From Elysia crispata (Eukaryota; Mollusca; Gastropoda; Plakobranchidae), in NCBI GenBank assembly GCA_033675545.1, contig JAWDGP010001468.1, positions 789,001-853,000 of the forward strand: DNA of 64,000 nucleotides. Reading direction: 5' to 3'. This document shows positions 1 to 22,768 of the stretch, piece by piece. Positions within the stretch are counted from its first letter, which is position 1; the number at the start of each line of letters is the position of its first letter. A model generated the notes under the pieces. That model was not told the origin of the DNA and ran no database searches. It saw only the letters and a program-made list of their open reading frames with translations. The position numbers and the translations under genes were made by a program.

Positions 1-578
1 TCTTGTACAATAACATACTATCTTAAAGGACTTGGCATATAAAAAAAAAATTGCGGTTCATTTTACCCTTGCTTGAATTTATTTGTTTTAGACACTTGTA
101 TATTTGTAAAATAAAATATTTTCAAATATAAAAAAACTTGTATATAAATTTATACTAGGCCTTCTTTGTTGATTGTTTTAATCTAGGTGAGATTGGTTCC
201 TAGAATAATATACATTGATACAATTAACACAGAGCTGGAAGCCCTGAGATCTTGTTGTGGACTTGACTTGTAAATCTATATTCAGTCATAACCAAAGCCT
301 GAAAAATTTCTTAACAGATGGAGACAATGTTGTTAATACTGTTTTCATGTCTAAGTTTAACTTTATTGTAATATAAGTATCATTTGATTTGAGGCTGACA
401 TTTTTATACTGTTTTAAACAACTTCTGTTACCTACAATGTAATAATTACTGTAATTGGACAACACCTAGATTTAGGACTAGAAAGTTCTATGAACTTGTA
501 GCAGGCATTTTCAGACAAACTTGAGATAAAGAATGACAAATGAAGTAAAAACATAGGTAGAGTTCCATGATCACTTAC

Positions 579-722
579 CAACTTTAGACAATCCATAATG
601 ATACCGTGCACAGTGGTTTGCTTGAGGGATGCCACAGCCAGTTCTACCAGGAGGCCAAGCATGTCAAAGATGCCCTCCTGGATTTCAATTCCCCATTTAT
701 GCACAGCATTTGAGGTTAGCAG
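579..722 (-). CDS. USP24: USP24 coding exon 4
   Basis: Minus-strand acceptor ctgtccag|CTGCTAAC and donor AAGTTG|gtaagt; 48 codons, phase 0 at both ends. It encodes LLTSN-AVHKWGIEIQEGIFDML and a leucine-rich helix, the start of the armadillo-like scaffold of USP24. The next exon lies left of the window; bases 1-578 are intron. Confidence 0.92.
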
Positions 723-3700
723 CTGGACAGAAAAAAAAATTGTATAAATTTCTTTTTGCTAATATAAAATTGAAAAGATGAAAGCTTTGTTTCATCATGA
801 TCCTGTGGATTGCTATAAGAATGCATACTAGTCTGCAGTCTCTTTCTGGGATGAGTTTGTGAGTTTACACCTATCTAGCTCCCCTAAGATCGATAGCTAA
901 AATACAAGATGATAGGTACTCCGACACAGTCAGTACACCGACACAGTCTTAAGACCAAACAACCATTTATACATTGAATATGATTCTATCCCAGCAAGCA
1001 AAAAGATAAAATTCATTTAATTTGAGCTCCTCATATATTCAGAGGGACTGTGCTTTACTTCTGGGCCAAGTTTGAAGATCAATATTTTATCGTATTCAAC
1101 ACTTAGGGCTGAGGACCAATACACACATGGTATATATTTAACTCACTTTTGTAAAAGCTTCAGGCATACAGCGGTCCACAAATCTCCTGCAATACTCATC
1201 ACTTTCAGATAAACCTATGAAAAAAAATGCAGGGGAGCCTTTTTGAATGAAGTTTAGTCAAGAAATATCCATCTAAACATTGCAATCAGGAAATGTTAGG
1301 TAATGCTATTGATAAAATATAATTCAGCCTATTTATAGTCAAAATGATCTTTTAGGGCATTTTACCACTCAGAAAAGTAAAAATGATGTGGTTGATATTT
1401 TTTTTTTAATCAGACTCAGAGCTTTTAAATATTTTTAATATAACTAGACCATTGAATGTTAATACATAGAAAGATTTAGCAAAAAAAAGCACTACTACCA
1501 TGACCCAAAAATAAATAATATTAACACTGACTTTCTATTCTTAATTCAACTAACCTGCTTCCATTAGTCTAGTTGAAGCAATTAAACATTTCCCTAAAGA
1601 CTCTTCTTTCTTAAAGGGAATGTTCCATGTCTCTGTGAATACCCGGCCCTCAAGTTCATACAAGTTGGTGACAGGAAACTCAAGACTATTTGCATCATCC
1701 ATAGAAGTATCTGTTGATTGCTCCATCTGAGAATAAGACAAACAAGCGTTACTACAATTCTCCATTTGCAGTCTCCATACTTCCTTACCTATCACCTGTA
1801 AGAAAACTACTTTTAGACCTAAAACTTGTTATTTGAAAAGGCATTTTGCTGTATGCAAAAAAACTCAAATTGTACATTCTGTGTGTATTCTCAAGAGCAG
1901 ATAAATGAAAACCAACATACAGTAGATTCAGTCAGTTGATTTCTGACCCCTGCATAAGAGAATACAGTATAGCCATGATTGTAGTTGCAGCCAGTAGCAA
2001 AGTCCCAATCAAAGGAACATCGCATAAATTATGATACTAATAGTAATATACATACAAATGTAATTTGAAAATTGATCTGTGTAACATGAATTGAACATTC
2101 TCTCTCTCTTTGCTGTTTAACTGATTTAGTTTGAAGTGAGGAAAACGAGGGGTATGGGTTTGAGAAAAAAAGTTTGAAGGAAAAGGCAATTGACTCATTG
2201 AGCTAATGTTAAAAATGATTTATAAGCCTTACAAGTTGTTGAGATTGTATCTGATTATTGAATGCTTCTTCAAAACTGTGGACTAAAAAATCAATCTTTT
2301 CAAGGATAGAATAAACTTGATCATTTCCTAGGTATCATTAGCGTTAAGTCTTGTTCAAGAAATATGAAAGTTCTGTTCCTGATCTGTATGAAAGAAGGCA
2401 TCCTCATTACAAAGATCATTGGCAATAGAAACAAAATTTAGAAGAGATCAATGTATCTTCCCCCATCAAGGGGAATAATCATAGAATGTCAAATGAGCAA
2501 AAATTAACTTGATTCAGAAAGAGCCTTAAAACTTTCTTCAAAACAGCTCACAATGATTTGTTTTTTTTATATCATGTGTTTTCAAATTTTTCTGTGCTCT
2601 GCATTTTTATCCATCCAGAGTTCTGAAATTCACCTAGTGGTTAAGCTGCGCAATTATCATTGACCTTTTGGCTTTATTCTAAAGTGCTCCAAAATATATG
2701 TTAAACTCTTTTCTATGGTCTGGAAAAAACCAAAACATTTTAATTTTCACCAGGTAATTCTTTAAACAATGCAGATTTTAAGAAATGCATGAAAAAAGTT
2801 GAATGTTACCGTCAGTATTTTAAATTTGGAGAAAAAAATTTAACAACATGAGTGTAGATTTATAATTCTTTTTTACCTTACTATCCTTTGATTGATAGAT
2901 CATTAGAAACTCATAAAAATTCATTGTTCAAGTTCTAAATATCAACAGCTTTGAATATGGTATGAGCCACACACAACCCAGATCTGTAGATGTACTGGTA
3001 TCAGATACGAAATATTTTTAGAAGCTCATAAAAATTCATTTCAAGTTCTAAATATCAACAGCTTTGAATATCGTATGAGCCACACACAACCCAGATCTGT
3101 AGATATACTGATATCAGATGCGAAATATTTTTTAAAAGTCCTTTTTCTGCTATAACTAAATTTAGAAATCCTGACAGAAACTATCTATCCCTATAAATGT
3201 CTTTACAGGGATTTTTATTTATATTATCATAGTGAAGCATTGAAGGCTTCTGTAATTTAATCAATAAATGAGGTACTTTGTGCAGTTCTACCCCTATTTA
3301 AAAAAAAAAATACTCTGAAAACCTATAATAAAATGTTGAGCAAATCATATCATTTTACCTGAACTTGGAGTAAATGAACACTTTAGAAGTTTTCAACCTT
3401 TATACCTTTTAGTTTGGTAAATTTGCAGTTATAGGCCCAACTCACTTTAAGCTTGAACATTGTATTTTTCTTAATGAGTATGATACACTGAAAATGAATA
3501 TGAAGGTTTTATTCATTGCAAATAAATAATTTTTAAGATATAAGCATTTTTGTGTTGCACTATTTCCTTATGTTTGTTCTGTATACCAATCCGCACGTTT
3601 TTGCATACTTATTAGTTCTGTTCGACTAATTTTAAGATCTGCAGACGTGATTTCACTAACTTGGATTATTCAGTTCTACATTTCGTTAAATTCTATTCTA

Positions 3701-4682
3701 TATTTCTTTTCAATTTTGGAATATTAATAATGTATTAATGTGATTTTAAATGTTATGGCTTAATAAGAGGCCTGGAATCAGAGCTAAGTATCTATCATAG
3801 TACCTACTCACTATTTATTCATAACCTTGAACCCATCTACTCCACTTATTCTTGACACGGGTCGCTAGCCTCTACACAGTGCATGCGCAGAGTTGCGGAA
3901 TTGAGGGTACTACTTTCCATTTCAGAGAGTGAAGATACAGATCTAGATGAGCTTCAGTAAGATAGGACTAGTAGTTCAATTCAATTTTAGTGCAACGCAA
4001 AAAAGCTTGCAACTTCAAAAGTATTTATTTGCTACGAATAAAACCTTCATTTTCGTATTCAGCGTATCTAGTTCATCAGGAAAACTAGTTTTAAAGCCTA
4101 AGGTGAGTCGGGCCAATATCTGCAAATTTACCTTTAGTATATGTATTTATATTTAATTCTGAAGGGGCAGTTATAATGTATAATCCATGTTTTTATTTCA
4201 TCAGGAAATGAGGGTGGCTCGGGAAACTAACAAGCCATTAAAAATATACTTCCAAATCTTGTACAGAGCATAGATCCTATATATGCATATAGATCTAGGT
4301 GTAGACTTTAAAATAGGTCCTAGATCTAGATTTTTCTTATTTTCTTAAATTAGGTGTACGTTATAAATCTAGGTTAAAATACAGTTTAGAACGGACTTGG
4401 CAAGATTTACCTGCCGATTTAGTTTACCTTCATTTGTCCTGTTTCCTGGCAGACCTCGTCATATGAAGGTGGCAACTGTGGCCCATAAACATTCGAAACA
4501 ACTGAATAGTCCATGCTCACTGTATCATGCGGCGACAATTGAGGTTCTTTTGTTAAAATTGATACTGCATCATTTGGGTCGTTCTTAGCCATTTGCAGGG
4601 CTCTGCGAACTTCAGATTCCGATGGAAAGCCCATCGCCAAAAGTGTTTGGACGTTTTCCTCACTTATAAATACGTTATCCAT
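579..4682 (-). CDS. USP24: USP24, 5' portion (coding exons 1-4; gene continues beyond the left edge)
   Basis: Large deubiquitinase of the USP/UCH-37 superfamily that removes ubiquitin from substrates; the catalytic core lies far downstream, outside this window. Four minus-strand exons join in frame: 4428-4682, 1555-1795, 1147-1214 and 579-722, giving about 236 residues. Residues 1-45 form a UBA domain (key stretch LLAMGFPSESEVRRAL), followed by a PPSY motif near residues 71-74. Exon 2 encodes NLYELEGRVFTETW and EESLGKCLIAS, exon 3 encodes LSESDEYCRRF and DRCMPEAF, and exon 4 encodes AVHKWGIEIQEGI. All align in the same order with my memory of human USP24. The start at 4682 is preferred over an in-frame Met ten codons upstream because it sits nearer the UBA domain, as in the human protein. 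Donors and acceptors are canonical GT-AG. It is divergent from OGFOD1, about 5 kb away. Confidence 0.93.
1147..1214 (-). CDS. USP24: USP24 coding exon 3
   Basis: A 68-base exon too short to appear as a long ORF. Minus-strand acceptor tttcatag|GTTTATC and donor ACAAAA|gtgagt. It encodes LSESDEYCRRFVDRCMPEAF followed by T-K, joining exons 2 and 4 exactly in frame and matching the human segment LSESDENCRRFMDRCMPEAF. Confidence 0.92.
1555..1795 (-). CDS. USP24: USP24 coding exon 2
   Basis: Acceptor ttcttacag|GTG and donor GCAG|gttagt on the minus strand; 241 bases, phase 0 in and phase 1 out. The first half is a poorly conserved Ser/Asp-rich linker. The second half (PVTNLYELEGRV, WNIPFKKEESLGKCL) closely matches the human protein. 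Confidence 0.92.
2904..3131. repeat. Tandem duplication of a ~115-base unit in USP24 intron 1
   Basis: Two head-to-tail copies, 2904-3018 and 3019-3131. Both contain CTCATAAAAATTCATT, the ATCAACAGCTTTGAATAT block and GAGCCACACACAACCCAGAT, and end in CGAAATATTTTT. They differ at only a handful of positions, so the duplication is fairly recent. No coding potential was seen. Confidence 0.9.
3860..4106 (+). promoter_or_regulatory. Possible NRF1-type promoter element and untranslated first exon within USP24 intron 1
   Basis: The stretch at 3880-3893 (AGTGCATGCGCAGAG context) resembles the NRF1 consensus GCGCATGCGC, common in broad animal promoters. It is followed by an AT-moderate stretch that ends at a strong donor, CCTAAG|gtgagt, at 4101/4102. 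A plus-strand exon starting here could belong to an antisense transcript or to an upstream 5' UTR exon of OGFOD1. This is inference; no TATA box or initiator was recognised. Confidence 0.2.
4428..4682 (-). CDS. USP24: USP24 coding exon 1 (UBA domain and PPxY motif)
   Basis: Eighty-five codons, ending in phase 0 before the donor AAG|gtaaac (minus strand). It carries the ubiquitin-associated fold with the MGF loop (residues 16-18) and a PPSY short linear motif at about residues 71-74. The 5' UTR limits cannot be seen. An alternative in-frame ATG lies at 4710-4712. Confidence 0.9.
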
Positions 4683-6407
4683 CTTGAAAGATGGTCTTAA
4701 TACTTTTTTCAATTTGTTTTCAACTCATGAATTGTAAAAATGCAATCATTTTCACTTCCATATCACCAAATTAGATCTAGATCTGGGTCTCGTAGCTCTA
4801 GGAAAGCAACAGGGTGATTTCCGCCATACTGTATTGCTACTAAAGTTGTCAGTGCTATTTGTGGTTTCTTTTCCTAGAAAGCTATTTCTATCTGGAGTCA
4901 ATTTAAATTTCGTGATTTTCTTTAAGATTTTTCGATCGAGATTAGCCCACAAAAAAATAATAAATCGATTGGGGTTTTCCGATAAGTTATCGAAAGCGCA
5001 AACCTCGGCAATACAAAACATTTGCTTTAAATGTCAGTAGTGTTATCTGATCCGGGGCAATTAGCCTTTACAAGATGTTACAGTTTGAAGGATCCACAGG
5101 TCACAGTTAAACAGGTCACAGTTAAACTTAAAGTCTGCCTGTTGGAAGAAGAAAATCTAGAACAAGCATCGACTACAAATACACCCAGATTGTTTTGCCG
5201 CTGTTCTTCATAGTAAAAAGAGCTGTTTTTGTCGAATCTATCATGTCATTTGTTTCACCATCCAGTCTTTTCTTCAGCAATGTTCAACTTATCTCGTTTG
5301 TTCTATTGTGTTTCCTAACTTTTGTCTTGCCACCGTAGCCCATATTAATTTCATAGCATATTATAATATTCTTCTGAGGCCTGAAATCGCCTCTAGTGAT
5401 GAATGGGTTTGTAAAACCTTTCATTCAATCAATATACTTCTAAGAACCATTACTGTTTATCTTTGCTGAACAAACACATGAAATGTGACTTGGGTTGAAT
5501 TATTAACACTTCAACGTTTCAATCTTAAAAATTAACGATTGTTCATGTGCTTTTTTTTTTGTCAAAGAATATTATATATTTGCGAAATCGTTTTGCTTAG
5601 AAATTCGTTAGGTCATGTTGTTCATGATAGGCCATACCAAAATAAGTTTAAAATACAAAACAAATAGCGTTTGAAAGTATATAAGAGATAAAGATATCAA
5701 ACGATGTAATAATGTTAGTCTTACTTCGCTATTATTGCAAACATATCTTTGTATTTTCATAGTTCATTGCTCTAATATTACTTTTTTGAATCCTTCACAA
5801 AAATGTGATTGTCAACAAATTGTATTGTTTTTCGTAATGTATTAAAAGCTTTCCTGAAAACAAAATGTCATAATCATAACGCCTCTCTCTTTCTTTCTCT
5901 ATATCTCTCTTTCTTTCCACAGCCTGGTGTTAACCTTACCCACATGACTTCTCTCCTCTAAGACCTTTAATTTCCAACAGATATATTGCCGGTGTTCTTC
6001 AGGCGAAGCGATTCTTTTCTTCCAAGCACATGCCTTCTTTCATTAATTTTATGAATCACACGTGTTGACATTATGAGTGGCATTATATAGATCTACAAAT
6101 CTCGTTGTGACGACTTTCAGGTCATGCCTTACTTTTTTTTTTTTTTGGTTGCTTTTGTTTTTGGTTATTTGTATCCGTTATAAATTCATGACATCAAGGA
6201 CTTGAGTTTATATCTAGAACTACATTGGAAAATACCGGCATGATAATACAATCTCAGTTGATCTTTTTTGTTCTTCTAACTGATAGGATGCCTTTTGGTC
6301 TTGTCTTTTTCCAAATGCATTAAAGGCTTGCGTGAAGACACGCTTACGTTTGGAGGAAGATGCTTTATTGCATGAGATGTCCAAGATGAGGCTCAGAATA
6401 ATTATGA

Positions 6408-6465
6408 CCCCCCCCCCCCCAACCCTTTTTTTTTCCTCCATCCTCTCTACCTCCCTCACTCACTA

Positions 6466-6528
<63 letters not shown>
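6408..6528. repeat. Compound microsatellite (C)n-(T)n-(CT)n-(CA)n
   Basis: A run of 13 C at 6408-6420, a T run at 6426-6434, (CT)n at 6474-6506 and (AC)n at 6507-6528. Simple sequence only; the open frames across it are artefacts of the repeats. Confidence 0.95.
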
Positions 6529-6529
<1 letters not shown>

Positions 6530-8464
6530 ACCTCTCTTCTCATGCATTCGAAAAGTGTAAAGCGAACGTTGACAAACAAAGCAGGGATGGAGGAGTTAGT
6601 ACTTAATTGAATGGGAGCTTATTTGAAGCCTTGCGCAAACTGCAAAACATGGCCTTTTATTTAAATCCTATGTCGGCATGATATCTACCAGGGCTTACCT
6701 CTGTGTAATCGGAACTGATCGACACTTGATAAGTTTCTGACACCTTAGATAATTTGACTTCATGAGGCCAACAATACAATTCGTAAAATCAAGAACATTT
6801 TTTGACTTCAATTCAATGTAATCAATAATTTTGCATTGGTAAAGAGTCAATGATGAAGTCTGAATATGAAATTTGTAGAATTTGTAGAATCCAAACCTAT
6901 TTATAGATACGCAGCCACGAATTCCCGAAAGGTAGAGCATGCTCTTTCTGCCAGTCTTCTCATAATTATGAGTTTAAAAAGATCTTAAAATAAATTTGGA
7001 AACTGCATAATAATAGCCGATTTTCCTTAACTGCATTTCAGAGCTGTCAGTATAATAAACCGTGTATTTAGTCTATGATCTCAACTAGGCTAGAGTTGGT
7101 GACAACGATGTACCCCCCCTCCCTTATATATATATATAATTTTATCACTTTTATAAGACTCCTTTCTATCCATTTATGTGCATAGAGAGCATTATTTTGG
7201 ACAACTAAGATTTTACAAAAAAAAATGTGATCCTCATCTTCTTAACTACCTATTTGAAACATACCTTTTACATCTCGCCTTCTCACCTCTCATTCATCTA
7301 CCCCTGCTTCCCCATTAGCACTGCAACCAAAAAAATTGTTTTGTTTTGTTCTGATTTTTTTTGTCAATTTCAGAATTTTTATTTATTTGTAAATTTATAC
7401 TCACTAGCTTTAATATGAAATATCAAACACGCGCACCAGTCTTATGTAACCCCCATATCAACGAGGTCTCGCCCTATGCCATCACCATCCCTAGCCATTT
7501 CACTAAACCTTGAAGCATTCTGCGCACTTTCCCATTCCTAACTAATCACTTGTCCTGTCTGAGCTCAGCTTTCCCAATTTTATGTATACTATAACATATG
7601 AACTTCGCCTTCTGTAAATTTCTGACGAAGCCGCATTAAATGATAAGCGCCTATGCGTTAAAATTATTAATGGTCGCGTTCTTTCTTTCTTTTTTTATCC
7701 TGCGATTATGAATTTGTGCACCTGTTCCTTTTTAAACCTCTACTTTACACTATTTACACATATACACGCGCGTCCATTTAGATCCCTTATAATTACCAAG
7801 TTGTGCTCAAAGTATGGCGTTTTGCTTTCATTTCCTTCTTAACCTAAATAGAATTTCCAAATTTAGAGAGCTCCAGCCTCAGATTTAGGCCAGGGATGAA
7901 AAAACGAAAGTTGGAATCTATGACCGAGTGTGAGAGCGAATCCGTGAAATCAATAATTGTATACAACTTTGTGAGACCTTTATTCCGATATCGATAACTA
8001 GATATGGATCTATACATTTTAGATATATAGATATATATTATATATCTTAAAATACCAAATTTATTTTTATCGACCCCAATTTCTAACGAAATGAACAGAT
8101 TTCAGCAAGGCATTATTTCCCTCTACCTAACAAAGGCTTACGTTGCAAGCCAATACATTTGAACGTATGAACTTGCATCATTCCATGATTATAAAAAAAA
8201 AGTCAAACTCTGATTGGATCTTATAGTGAAAAGAATACCAAAATAAGTTATATTAATTAGACTTTCATCAAGATCTATGCTAATGGCATTTTCTTCTTTT
8301 TTTTTAAACTTGTGTACACCCCAAAATTCGAATCGCAGTGTGCCCCATTTATAGAACTATTTTAAAAATATGTTACGTTACACTATTATTAATGATTTGG
8401 GTCAGATGAAACATAGGCCTACATTTTTATTTTTAGCACATTAAAATTCTTTAACATCAGCAAG

Positions 8465-8765
8465 GTTTAGAGCATGGAGGTGGAGGTACCAGCAGTAGAA
8501 ACTCTAAAGAAGAATGAGACTCTAGATTGATCTCTATAGTGTAAGAGAACAGGTGGCCCTGAAGTAAGAGAGTAGACGGATCTCAAAGGTCATTTCCACA
8601 CCACATATACTCCAAGACAGACTAGTGGTAGTAGTCAATCATGCCATCTCAGTCCTGCCAATTATAGATACCAATCCCAAAGCTATGATGTCACACTTGG
8701 TGGATTGGCACAGGCAAAAAGCCAATGTCACCACAAGAGGCTAAGCCTACAGTGATGTACTGCAA
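8465..8765. other. Unidentified repeat-like segment
   Basis: This stretch has more even base composition than the flanking AT-rich DNA and short coding-like runs in several frames, without a long ORF. It may be a decayed transposon piece. I do not recognise the family. Confidence 0.2.
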
Positions 8766-9587
8766 AATTTGAAACTCATAATTATATGAAGCAATTGAAT
8801 TGGGGAGTATTAAACAAATGTGTTTACTCATGAGCATATGATCATTTGAAATAAATGCATTTTAATAACATTTTTTGGCAAGACCCTTCAAAACAGGTAT
8901 ACATTAATATGAGTAAATCACCTCAAATTTACAATTTACTCAAAGTAAAACTTTCATATTTGGGACAGGTTGTGGTGTTACAATTTTCAGATTTATAATA
9001 GAGTCAGACCTTGCAAAAAAAAATTATAATTCAAACAAGTAGATTCAGAACTGCTCTTAGGTTCATTGCTAAATTTGAATCATACTTAAATAGTTGGAAC
9101 ATTTTGTTATCATTTTGTTGTTTGTCTGCAAAACAATTTTAGGGACTTAAGATTCTGAGAAAGGAGATTACACTAAAATTTCCAATTTTCTTTTCTTTTA
9201 CATAAAAAGACTTTGTTGCTCATTTATTAAGCGCTTATTCCCTATAATTATGTTATAAATATACATATATTCAACTTAGTTTAATACATCATAAACAGAC
9301 ATGGCCAACATGAAGGGTAATGCAAGTTGAAGGATTGTAATTCAACTTATGATGAGATGCAAGCAAGATATTATAATGAATGCCAGAATGTTAGAAGTGA
9401 GAACTAGAACAAAGAAGAAGTCCAACATGTCATGTAATATAATCTATGCGCTAAGTATTCTTGGGAGAGGCCCAATTTGTACAGAAAACTGAAAGAACTC
9501 TCTAGAAATTGGGACTTTGCCATGAATTTAGAATTACAATACCAATGGTTACCGCTGTAACTTATCTACAGATGAAAGTTTCTGGGC

Positions 9588-9613
9588 AGACTTTTAAAAG
9601 AGACTTTTAAAAG
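9588..9613. repeat. 13-base perfect tandem duplication upstream of the OGFOD1 start
   Basis: AGACTTTTAAAAG occurs twice in direct succession, about 65 bases before the OGFOD1 ATG, probably in the 5' UTR. Each copy contains the palindrome CTTTTAAAAG. Confidence 0.85.
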
Positions 9614-9676
9614 CAATTTGAATCACCACTGTCAAGTTGATGATTTGAACTGTCTCAAAGTTGAACTTTTAAAAAT

Positions 9677-21635
<11,959 letters not shown>

Positions 21636-22768
21636 CGAAGTTGTGTCATAACTTGAAACTGGATTTCTTTTGTTAGTTGCTTAAGGGCAGCCTTCATTGA
21701 ATCTAAAAATGCAACTTTAAACATTCATCTGTGTTTCATTCATGCTAATGAGAAAAGCTGGCAGTCAATATTTAATGTAGATTAAAGTTCTTAAAAAGAC
21801 TTGCCTTTTAGTACTCAACAAACACAGTGGGTGTTCTTTATTACAGCCAATGCTGTATCTGCATTTAAAATAGTTTTAGTATTTTAATGTAGCAAACTAT
21901 GCACAGGCAACTCTTTGTGGATGTTAAGCATTTGAACTGCCACTAGATATTTGGCTTCAAAATTATGAGTTTATGATTTACTGCCAATTATTTCTTGAGT
22001 AAATCTTAAATCTTGAACTGAAACCAACATGTATGGAAAGGGTAGATTCATTTCCTTTACACTGCTGATCTGATTTGTCTCTGACAGGATAAAATGCAGT
22101 TGTGACCACTCAATCAACTGCATTATGGAAAACGGCTGTATAGAATGAGTCTTAGGCAGCAAGCAATGCTATATCTGCTCATTTTGCAAATGACAGTCAC
22201 AGATTAAAATGATTTCTGCATAAAAGAAAAAAAAATGTTCCTGTTTATCATTCATCCACATCAAACATACCTTGATGTTTAGTTTTTATGAAACTTGATT
22301 TCGTTTAGATAAATTATAAATGTTTGCATCTAAAATCTTTTTTCTTCCTTTAGTTTTGGGTTCCTTTTGTTTAGGTGAACACTATATGCATTTATCACAG
22401 GAAATATAAAAAAATAAATTTTTGTTTCAATTGTCATAAAAATTTCTTCGTAACAAAACATAGTGTTTTATTTAAAGCTTGTTGAATTCATGCAATTAAT
22501 ACGATAACAGTTTTCAAACTATATCTTAAACAAAAACCAACTTTTTTTTTCTTTTCAAAATGAAAATAATTATCCTTAAAGCTAGTCATACATACCTTCA
22601 TTCCCCTGCTTTTGATCTGTGTGCACGTCTCTGTTTATGCACCAGTCCTCATCTATTCCCTTAGAATGCAGGCTTGCAATTGTAAAAATATTCAGTATGA
22701 TGCGTAACGTTTAAGTTTCTATTTTTTTAATTCAATCTGCAAAATAAAGAGATTAAATTTTAAGGCAG
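21636..22768 (+). other. Probable OGFOD1 3' UTR with candidate poly(A) signals
   Basis: AATAAA occurs at 22413-22418 and 22743-22748, each followed by T/GT-rich sequence. Either could end the transcript; further AATAAA copies near 24074, 24690 and 24831 are possible distal sites. The end is not fixed by sequence alone. Confidence 0.4.

Larger units (their letters stand above)
4683..9676. other. Intergenic spacer between divergent USP24 and OGFOD1
   Basis: No open frame here looks like a gene. It must contain the 5' UTRs and promoters of the two divergent genes, but I cannot place the start sites. Visible structure includes TCTAGATCTAGATC near 4770, a poly-C/poly-T/(CT)n/(CA)n cluster at 6408-6528, and short (TA)n runs near 7126 and 8015. 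A more GC-balanced stretch at about 8465-8765 resembles repeat-derived DNA but was not identified. Confidence 0.5.

Noticed and set aside
2905-3131. LTR pair or transposon terminal repeats
   Set aside because: The two copies abut directly with nothing between them, so it is a plain tandem duplication.
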